From Hymenolepis diminuta (taxonomy: Eukaryota > Platyhelminthes > Cestoda > Cyclophyllidea > Hymenolepididae), in contig CAADRB010000024.1 in NCBI GenBank assembly GCA_900708905.1, forward strand, positions 180,333 to 244,332: a stretch of DNA of 64,000 bases, read 5' to 3'. Position 1 is the stretch's first letter, and every line of letters starts with the position of its first letter. The notes beneath the pieces are model-generated. The model saw nothing but the letters and a program-made list of their open reading frames with translations, did not search any database and was not told where the DNA came from. Made by a program: the position numbers and the translations under genes. Positions 51,901 through 64,000 of this stretch are shown piece after piece.

Positions 51901-54900
51901 TGGCGCAGCTAATTTGCCATGCCTAAAGTAAATAGCTTAATTTGAATGGGACAATTTAAATAGTTAATTTGAAATTAATCTGGACGCACCTTTTCCCATT
52001 CCATTCCCTCAACATCCACAAGAACACGCATCAATTCAGGGATGGCGAAAGATGGGTGAGTGTCGTTGAGTTGAATAGCGACCTTCTCAGAAAGGTGGTC
52101 AAGAGAACGTTGACCATTTGCGGTAATGCGGTAGCGACGGAGAATATCCTAGCGATTAGAAAAGCACGATCAGTCAGAATAATGGAACAGATACTGTAAT
52201 ACAACTTGTTGAGGTGGAATATAATTAAGACGTCACTTATACTAACATCTCTTTTAACACCTACGTACAAGAGTTCTAATTTCCATGGGGGTTGTGATCA
52301 AAAATGCATTTGACTAGCGTCATAAAGGACCTTAATGCTTGATTTTGCCTATGATACAAAAATAATAAAATATAACGGGACATTATTTTAAATATGAGCT
52401 GTACAGTGGTAAAATATTTCATTGTAAAACTTGAATTCCGATTACTGTTTCATTTTAAAAATCCCCAAATCTGGAACTGGAAAGAAATAATTTCGTCACG
52501 CCAATCAGAATATTATGGAATACTTTTATGCAAATAGCTATATTTATTGACCTGCTAACCTAATCCTCTACGTTCAGGTGTTAAACGTAATTTCACATTA
52601 AGGAATGATGCTATTCAACTCTACATTAACCCTTATTTGACCTCTCCTGCATACTGTAAACACCACTACCCAATATTTCACCTGTGGATCTAAGTAAATA
52701 TCATAAATCGAGTCCAGAGAAATTCTCTGTTGGATGTGTGGGTAAATGAAATCGTGTTATTGGTATTTATGTAGGTCTTCTCTTTTCTCATCTTGGATGT
52801 TCTGAGGATTTCCATAATTGGAAGATTTAACCATTTCGCATGCATATATAGCTTGTACTAGTAACTTCATGCATTTAAATCTGAGCTGAGGTATATGCAC
52901 CAAATGGAAAATTTGGCTCTGAAAAGAACAGTCTGTTTTAAAGTACTCAAAATTAGTCGTAGTTGAACAGAATTCCTGTTAGAGAACCAAGAGAGTCAAC
53001 TGGAACGGAAGTGAATGACAAATTTCAATAGTGTGGTTTCTTAGTTTCACCTCTCTCTAAGTAAAAAGTTTTCCATTTTTTCAGATTTGCATCAATAATG
53101 CGCATAAATTGACTGACTCGGTCGAACAAATGGACTAATTATAGGACCCGTCTTGAGTTAATTGAAGGGAAACTATTGTATTGTTCTCCTGATCTCACCC
53201 CATAATGGGTCTCAAATTATAAGGTCCTCTTTCCTTTTAAAATTAATGATACGAGCATTAAAGAATTTTTCCTGATATAAAGTACACTTAGTTTTGAGCT
53301 AATTAAAGAAAAAATGATTGTGCCACTACCAAATTAGGTTAAACTGCGTAGAGCAGGACAATTATCCACTAGGGAGAGAAATTTTGAGTTAGGACTAATT
53401 CGGGAGAATTCAGGAACCAACCTGGATGGTAGCAGCAACCAAGAAGTACTCCTGTTTGAGACGAAGCTCCTTGCCTTGGAAGAAATTGTCGTTGGGGTAG
53501 AGCACACGAGAAATATTCTCGGCAGAGTTACGAGCGCAAACAGCCTATAAAAATGGAAAGTTATAGGTATTAGAACGATCAAATTAGGATGGCTACTTCG
53601 CTTGTATGAACTGAACAAAAAGAAGTGAATATTTCAGACGTAAACTCATTCAAGAACCTGGGAGATCGAGTACTAAAGTTCCAATATTCTTACGTATGCA
53701 CATAACGTAATAAGATATAAATAAATTCTCTCCATATTAAGATGTGTTAAGACTTCAACTCCCATTGCTTTCATTGCACTTCTCTTGCAATGAGTTCTCC
53801 TATTTTATCAAGCAGTTTATTCTTTAGAAAACGATGGTGGTCGCTTTGTCCCAGATACATAATGAGTATTAAAAAAATTATAAGTTCATTTATTTAAAAA
53901 TCGTATAGAGTATACGAAGTTGACAGAAAGAAGGAGGGGCTTCACGTTCTAGTACATTTTAGACAGGGCTCTGAGAGTCTTAATGATCGCATTTTCTGCA
54001 TTCTGACATTCTTTTCGAGCTTCGATTTGTAATATTTAGTTTTATATTTGGAATAATTATATTGAAATTCATATCTTCCAGCGCAGAAAAAATAAGAGTG
54101 ATAACATGGCTAATCTCTTCTTTTCGGGCTTGTTATAGATTTTTAAGCTAACACGATTTGCCCTTTTCCCCTTTTTCTGAGGAAGTTTTTCTGGAAAATT
54201 ATTTTGACCTGACTTAAACTACTGGATATGAAGGAATCTTATATCTTTTTCAGAAGTCTTATCTGACGGTCAAATCTATAAGTTGTCACTAGACTTTGTA
54301 TTACTAAACCCACCATCAAATAGACCGTCTTCCGGTGATCTAGGCAAGAATCGCTGAATAACTTGCTACTTCCTTATTCCAAAACGCTTCTCATTTGCAA
54401 ATGCTATGAAGTAAATTGATACGCAATTCATTTTATATTTAAATTACTTTTACGTTTATATAATTCCTTTAATTTCTTAAAAATAAAGGTAGTCCTCGAA
54501 GTTTCACATCTTGATCCTTTACCATCAAATAGCTTTGTACTTTATTGTATGCTTATTCAAGGCGAGTAATATCTGCGCCAAATTATTTTATTGCTTTTAG
54601 TAGAGCCGGGACCTGGAACTAGGTTTCTACCATACCGTCCACCTAGTAGTAGTAGCTGGGGCAGGGGGAATGCACGCGCGAGCCCACTTTGCGAACGTGA
54701 TACTAACAACCAATGGAGAGAAGGGAGTGGCTAGTGGCCAATCAGCTCGCAGTATGCGTGGTCAATCAGCTGATTTCGAACCAGTCAAAAGAAGTGAATG
54801 GCCTGGAGGGAAAATCTTTCCGTCTAACACCTTTGTGCTGAAATCCACTTCTCTTTTGTAATGATGTGACTACCAAAACTGGGAACTACTGATGAAAAGT

Positions 54901-57126
54901 CATGAAAAAGAGGACAAAATTTGTCTCCATCTTAATTATCCCCAAAATGAGGCTGGTAAAAGAATCACAACGCTAATAGATAGGATATTCCTTAAAAATA
55001 AAGTTTATTCAGTTCACTAAATATTATTAGTTCCAAAATGAAAATTGATTCATAAATCAGTAAAATATTATCAAGCAAAATGATAAAAATAAAAATTTAG
55101 GGGTACACGATCAGAAGTTATTCTTAATCTTTCGATAGTAATAATCACTTTCAGCTTCCGAACAAGCCACCAACCAACCTCAGACATTTTAACTAACTGG
55201 CAAGAGGAGAAAAACGAATCACTACCAGTTAAAACAGATCAACTCTTGAGTACTTATTGGTAAAACACAGGTAAATCAAACATTAATCGTTCTGCTAATA
55301 TTTTAGTACACTAGTGTTGTGATCAAGAAGTGAATTAAATAGGATCATAGCACCGTAATAAATGCAACAGAGAAGCACAAAGCAAACTTATTAAGTGATA
55401 TGCGCTCTAAAAATGACCAATGGATAGAATGATCAAACTCAATTACTAGAGTCGAAGTTAATGTAAGTAAATAATAAGATGATCGTTAGAAACCCACTTC
55501 TTTACCAAGGACCAGACTTCAAATCTTAAATACATTAATTGTACCTTCTGATTTTACTTAAATACCTATAGTGTATTCATTCCACTTTCTGAATGACGTT
55601 TCTGATGGCCAACTTCGTTTTCATGAGGGTAAAGCAATTTCAATTAAGGTTAACCTGATTAAGGGCTTCTACTAATTAGCATAATTATTAAGAAACCTTA
55701 ACAAAGTTAATTTAAAATGTTTAAAAATACATCTTAATGGCAACCAAACAATTACCTACCTTCTAAGTAAAAAAGTATGAGGTGGAAAATGGTGAAGTAA
55801 AGATTCAGACAGAATGTAGCCAAATACGAATTTAAATTTACCTAAAATAAATTTCTTAAATGAAGCATACAACTAAAATTACCAGTCATTTGCTGATAAA
55901 TGTAGTTATAAACTTTATTAATAAAGTTCTAACAAGGAAAAAACTTAACTCTTAAATGAAAAGAATCAAAGCCTACCTACAAAATAATGTCTATTGAAAA
56001 ATTCATGAACTCAAAATAATAATGGATTTTTTTATAAATCTAGTGAGTCCTATTAAAATATCAAAAGTATTATTTATTGAACCGAGAATAAGCCCTAGTT
56101 AGTTAAGGGAGATTAAAAGTACAAACAGATGAAATAAAACCACAAACAGATAATGTACTTTAAAGCCCATTCCAAACAGACTGTTAAAACCTACATCAAT
56201 ATAGGCACCAGTGTTAAAGATACGCAAATCGAAACCAGAAGGAGCCTTAGCGGACCAGAGACGAAGGGTGTTGCAAGTGTTGTTACGGTAACCAGGAATG
56301 GGGGTATCGTAAGGCATAGCGAAAACAGCCTGTGCGTTGACCCATCTACGTTTACCATTACCTGCATCCTCAACATCCCCGTAGAAGTTAACAGGATAGC
56401 AATACTCAGGACGACCCTTTTCCCATGGGTTTCCATAACGAAGCCATTCATCAGGTTCCTCAACCTGCCATCCATTTTGAATACTCTGCTCGAAGATACC
56501 GTAGTCATAACGGATACCGTATCCATAAGCTGCAAGGCCAAGAGTTGCCATGGAATCAAGGAAGCAAGCGGCCAAACGACCAAGACCACCATTTCCGAGA
56601 CCGGCATCAGCTTCAATTTCCTCCAATTCTTCAATATCGAGACCCATCTAGATGATTCAAAGTAGGCAGATTAAAATTTATTTAATGAGACGCGACTAAC
56701 TTGATAGAGAGCCTCATCAATCGCAGCAGTGATATTAACGTTCATCATGGTATTGGTCAAAGTCCGGCCCATATAAAATTCCAAAGATAGATAATACACT
56801 CTCTAAAATATAACAAAAGTTAGATTATACACTAATTTATGTTATGGTATAAAAAATAAGTCGTTATAAAAAAATTAAGATACCTTAGGGTCTCCCTTGT
56901 AGTAGGCTTGTTGAGTTCTAATCCAGCGAGAGCACAAATGGTCCCAAACAGTTCTCGCAAGAGCCAGATAGAAATCCCGAGGTGTGGCAACATTACGATC
57001 CTTAACAATGTCAAAATGGAGGTGGCGATTGAAAGAAGTTTTCAGATTGGCAACATTTTCTACTTGTGCAATACCTCGCACACTAATTTGCTTTCTTTTT
57101 TCCATATCAAGCTTATCGAGAGACAT
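42940..57126 (-). CDS. Glycogen phosphorylase, gene 1, complete, 12 exons
   Basis: Minus-strand exons are 57126-56884, 56802-56701, 56647-56195, 53544-53422, 52148-51990, 51922-51612, 50925-50625, 50542-50318, 49649-49527, 46268-46141, 45014-44813 and 43107-42940. Phases agree and the sum is 2538 bp, or 845 residues, against about 843 in vertebrate muscle enzyme. It cleaves terminal glucose from glycogen with phosphate, giving glucose-1-phosphate in the cytosol. Ser15 in [10 protein letters not shown] matches the regulatory serine phosphorylated by phosphorylase kinase. The glycine-rich [14 protein letters not shown], the active-site gate [19 protein letters not shown], and [13 protein letters not shown] are all present, as is the PLP-binding lysine K678 in [13 protein letters not shown] keeps the paired arginines of the AMP site. 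The gate-following residue is Q where gene 2 has E (FFQGKEL). Two SINEs and a mariner lie in its introns. Confidence 0.96.
45221..45424 (-). repeat. tRNA-like SINE copy in phosphorylase gene 1 intron 10
   Basis: On the minus strand it has a tRNA-like head with B-box-like GGGTTCAATACTC, then GAATGGCCAACCCCAATGAT, GGCTTATAAAGGAACTGACA and the tail GGAAAACGCCTTCCTAAGTA. This parallels 22398-22605 along its length. It lies in sense orientation to the host gene. Confidence 0.65.
46440..46522 (-). repeat. tRNA-like SINE fragment just downstream of the SINE-bearing intron's neighbour exon
   Basis: On the minus strand AGGTCGATACTCACTAGTGT is followed by ACATCCAGTGACCTAGTTGA, the B-box and first body block of the family. 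Only the head half is visible, within the intron between exons 9 and 10 of phosphorylase gene 1. Confidence 0.45.
48183..49469 (+). mobile_element. Mariner-family DNA transposon relic in phosphorylase gene 1 intron 9
   Basis: The terminal inverted repeats read TCAGGTTGTTACAGAAGTTC at the left and, reversed, TCAGGCTGTAACAGAAGTTC at the right. TA flanks both ends (48181-48182 and 49470-49471). Length is 1287 bp. The plus strand carries decayed transposase fragments, for instance [13 protein letters not shown] (second aspartate) and [10 protein letters not shown] near the end, with many stops. It lies antisense to the phosphorylase gene, and its right end is 57 bp from exon 9. Confidence 0.85.
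54600..54850. other. GC-rich island with three CCAAT-like boxes in phosphorylase gene 1 intron 3
   Basis: This stretch is markedly richer in G and C than its AT-rich surroundings. It carries AACCAATGG, GGCCAATCAGCT and GGTCAATCAGCTG; the last two form an imperfect tandem pair about 28 bp apart. It could be an internal promoter, or the head of an unrecognised transposable element. It has no coding similarity that I can see. Confidence 0.35.
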
Positions 57127-60100
57127 CTTGCTGGTGGATAGAACAAACCCCAATTGAAAGCGTACGAAACTACGAACTATTAAGGGTAATTTGACTGCTT
57201 TATACTAACAAAATTAATTGAGTTTGTTAATAATATAGCTGAAAATAAATTTAATGTATTTTAGCAACAAATTAGTTCATTGTAAAATTTATTTTAATAA
57301 TGTATTTTTAATTAATATCTCATGGTTCTCTGAGGAGAACATGCTAGCATAATATATAACTTTGAATAATTTAAAGCAAAGAAACAGCTTTGTGAAAATT
57401 ATTATATTATTTATTTTATATTTTTCAGTTATTTCCAAATTAATCATTTTGAAGTGCCATTATTTTGCGCTAGGCCTGTCGAAATAATTTAGCTTAATTA
57501 GTCGCTGTCATAAAAGCATTCACTCCCACTATAGCAGTTATTATACTAAGAACATTAGTATCTTAAACCTCTTACGCATAAGTTGAAGTACTTTAAATCA
57601 CTTATCTCAATCCATCACTTTAGACAGTGTTCGATTTAGAGGACGGGATTCAGTGGAAGTTGGTTATTTTCCATTATCGCTTCACTTTACTTTAAATCAA
57701 ACTAAAAAATTTAACACCTCACTATCCGTTTTTACTAAAATAATTACCTGCAATACAATTTAATAAGATTTTCAAAAAATTAATATTAATCCATGTTAAC
57801 CAAATGCTTTAAACATTACGGTCTAGTGCTAGTTACCAGTTTAAAACAAATTAGAACCTCGTACAAGACACTACCGTTACGCAATTGAAATGATCAAAAA
57901 AAGGAAATAGTAAACCATTAGGATCAATTCAGATTCCACAATTTTTGATATTTTCCAATGTAGATTTCGAAAATACACACTTAAAACTGGAAATTAAGCA
58001 TAGCTGTAATAACTCTATAAGTTCTTCAAAATTCCATTTTACACGTCACTTCAAAACTTAATTTATATGGAGCATTTTAGATTAGTGATGTAAGAAATCT
58101 AAATTTGAAGGTTGCGTCCAGGAGATAGCATACTCGTCAATAAAGGAACACTAATTCCAGTAAATCTACTTTTCTACGTGTTATAATCCGCTCTTCTCTG
58201 TAGGATACCGTAACCGACTCTTAGATTCCCTTAGACACTGCATTAGTTACAAACACGACCCAACAACACTACAATACAAAAACGATCCAAACCACTGTAT
58301 CGATACAAGACGCACGTTCTCGTATCGATAGGCCAATTGATATTATGCGTCATTTACCATGGTAATATAAATAAATTCGTTCGAATAGAGAGAATTAAAA
58401 GAAACAGGAATTAAAGGATGGAAAATAAGGAATCTTACATATAAGAAACATTTTGGGAAAAATATTATTTTCTTATATGTAACGTTAAGCCTTCTGGGTT
58501 ATCCCACTTAGAATCTAGTGATCTTAAAGGCTAACAGAAAGCAACAACCTTTTCCAAATTAGAAGGGCGAAATTTGAGGTAAACCAGTGCTGTATTAGGT
58601 GATAGCAGAGAAGAGATTGAGGAAGTAAGAGAGAGAGTTACAGGACGGGAAGCTGATTTACACATGTAAACTGCGTAAGTGCGGAAAGGTTAAATAAAAT
58701 TCTTCTAGGGAGGCCGTCTGGTTTCGCGGTCTTTGGTTGTTGACGGATTGCCGACAAATTGCGAAAAGTTATGACCCATTAGTTACCCAATGTATTGAGA
58801 CTGAAGAGACCGATGAATCAGGGTGCACAAGTACTACTAATTGCATTTAAATAAAAAAACGAATAAGTATTTACCGACACTCATCTTCCCCTTAAAAGAC
58901 TTTTTATAACATGATTCTATTCTTCCTTTTTGATCCCTCAGTAACTGTATCGTAGGCGAATGTGCATGTGTGTAAATAAATAGATAGCGATTCAGAACTT
59001 TAAAGAGCCGGCAACAAAAGATCCAGTAGTGCTTTCTGATTCCGCACCTTCACAGCAGCCAATCCTCATGTAGAGATATCGATGACTGCATGAACTAATA
59101 TTTCTATATTTGAGATTTCGAACAATACCGTTAGGTGGTTTCTCATTCACATCTGAACTGATCTATCGATATGAACGATTTAACTTGTTCCTGTATTTTT
59201 TTCTAATTTTATGAGGCACTAAGTCCATTGAGATCATGATATCTGATTTATTTATTAGTAATAGCCCAAATATTTCATGATTATTTCCCGTGAATTCATT
59301 CATTTTTTTGTTTTTATTTGCAGCACCCCGCGTTTGTAATGCATATGCAATTCAATCAACATCATTTTAAGTGCAGATTATAATTGAATATAATGACTTT
59401 TGATAAATTTGACTTCAAATCGAATTAGATTATTAAAAGCAAAAGAGAGAACTCCGAATTTCGTATATATTGCATATAATTTGATATCATAAAGTGTAAT
59501 TTTTACTACTACAGTTAAGTTAGGTATATAAACGAATGCGCTAGATCCAACAGTTGTATTCTCTATTCCCGCATCATATCACACTTACATGCTGATTATA
59601 AATGGACTAATAAAGGTTATTAAGAGTGTAACTGTCGTATTGGTAAGAAAAATACGGGTTCAAATTTATATCGCATTCTACGTTTAATGTTGATCTTTTT
59701 AAAGTATTTCATTTTGCTATATATTAATAAAGCTGCAAAGGTATTTACAGGTTGTTATGAAAGGAAATTTTATATATTTTTCATTAATTCATGCCATTAT
59801 TCGTCATCAAATCGTAGAACATTCTTCTTAAAGTGTATCGTCCAAAGTTGATGATTAGTTAGCAGAAAAGAAAATAATAATTTGGAGTTGAATTACACGA
59901 AAATGGTTAAACTAGATTTAAAATTATAATAGCTAGCATAAACTGAATAGGATAGCAAAATATAATGTCCAGTGTTTATTCAAAAAATATTTTTAATACA
60001 TTTTATACTTAACAGATTAGTTAATAGAATATTGTTACCTTCACGGCGTTTTAATGTATCGGAATATAACCATTCGCGTTCTGGTAGACTAACGACTCTT

Positions 60101-60152
60101 TTCTCTAACTTTAAAAGGTTAGCAACGATATTAGTCTCGATTTTTGTCCAAA
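57127..60152. promoter_or_regulatory. Divergent intergenic region between two glycogen phosphorylase genes
   Basis: The 3026-bp region separates the two ATGs, which face away from each other, so it should hold both promoters. It is very AT-rich and contains a hairpin-ended repeat (58190-58485). I could not point to a convincing TATA box, and whether the promoters share elements cannot be decided by eye. Confidence 0.5.
58190..58485 (+). repeat. Hairpin-ended short interspersed repeat, copy 4 (best preserved)
   Basis: It ends in a hairpin with perfect 13-bp arms, TTACATATAAGAA at 58435-58447 and TTCTTATATGTAA at 58470-58482, around a 22-base loop. The upstream body has CCGCTCTTCTCTGTAGGATA, CAACAACACTACAATACAAA and ATTCGTTCGAATAGAG, shared with the other three copies. 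Confidence 0.7.

Positions 60153-64000
<3,848 letters not shown>

Noticed and set aside
56153..56665. 170-codon plus-strand open frame, and a 147-codon frame at 56191-56634
   Set aside because: Both are shadows of the highly conserved phosphorylase gene 1 exon 3 (56647-56195) in other frames.

Overview
The window is AT-rich, intron-rich eukaryotic DNA, most likely from a parasitic flatworm (tapeworm or fluke). The basis is the mix of very short introns (30-72 bp) at the 5' ends of genes with kilobase introns further on, animal-type Mediator and glycogen phosphorylase genes, and decayed mariner, Gypsy and tRNA-like short repeats. The class assignment is inference; nothing fixes the species.

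Layout. At the left edge (25-1291, minus) is the 5' part of an unrecognised gene with a signal peptide. From 1.3 to 10.9 kb there is no convincing gene, only a Gypsy pol relic, a decayed mariner copy and two copies of a hairpin-ended short repeat. From 10946 to 21950 (plus) lies a complete 17-exon gene for Mediator subunit 14 (MED14). Its reconstructed exons keep phase throughout and add to 4446 bp, or 1481 residues. A second copy of the decayed mariner follows. Then come two related small dual-specificity phosphatase genes (24348-24883 and 29560-30143, plus), each with one 38-bp intron that splits the codon of the catalytic cysteine. From 30 to 42.9 kb the DNA is again repeat-dominated: a solo LTR, a Gypsy relic with one LTR, and a mariner with matching terminal repeats inserted into the Gypsy integrase. 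The only assembly gap (653 N) lies inside that mariner.

The right third holds two glycogen phosphorylase genes pointing away from each other. The minus-strand copy (42940-57126) is complete in 12 exons (845 residues). The plus-strand copy starts at 60153 and runs off the window in its ninth exon. Exon boundaries agree exactly except for one extra intron in the plus copy. A further mariner relic sits in an intron of the minus copy, 57 bp from an exon.

Functionally, the phosphorylases mobilise glycogen, the main carbon store of parasitic flatworms. MED14 is the backbone of the transcriptional Mediator. The small phosphatases look like a local gene duplication. Nothing suggests that these neighbours work as one pathway.
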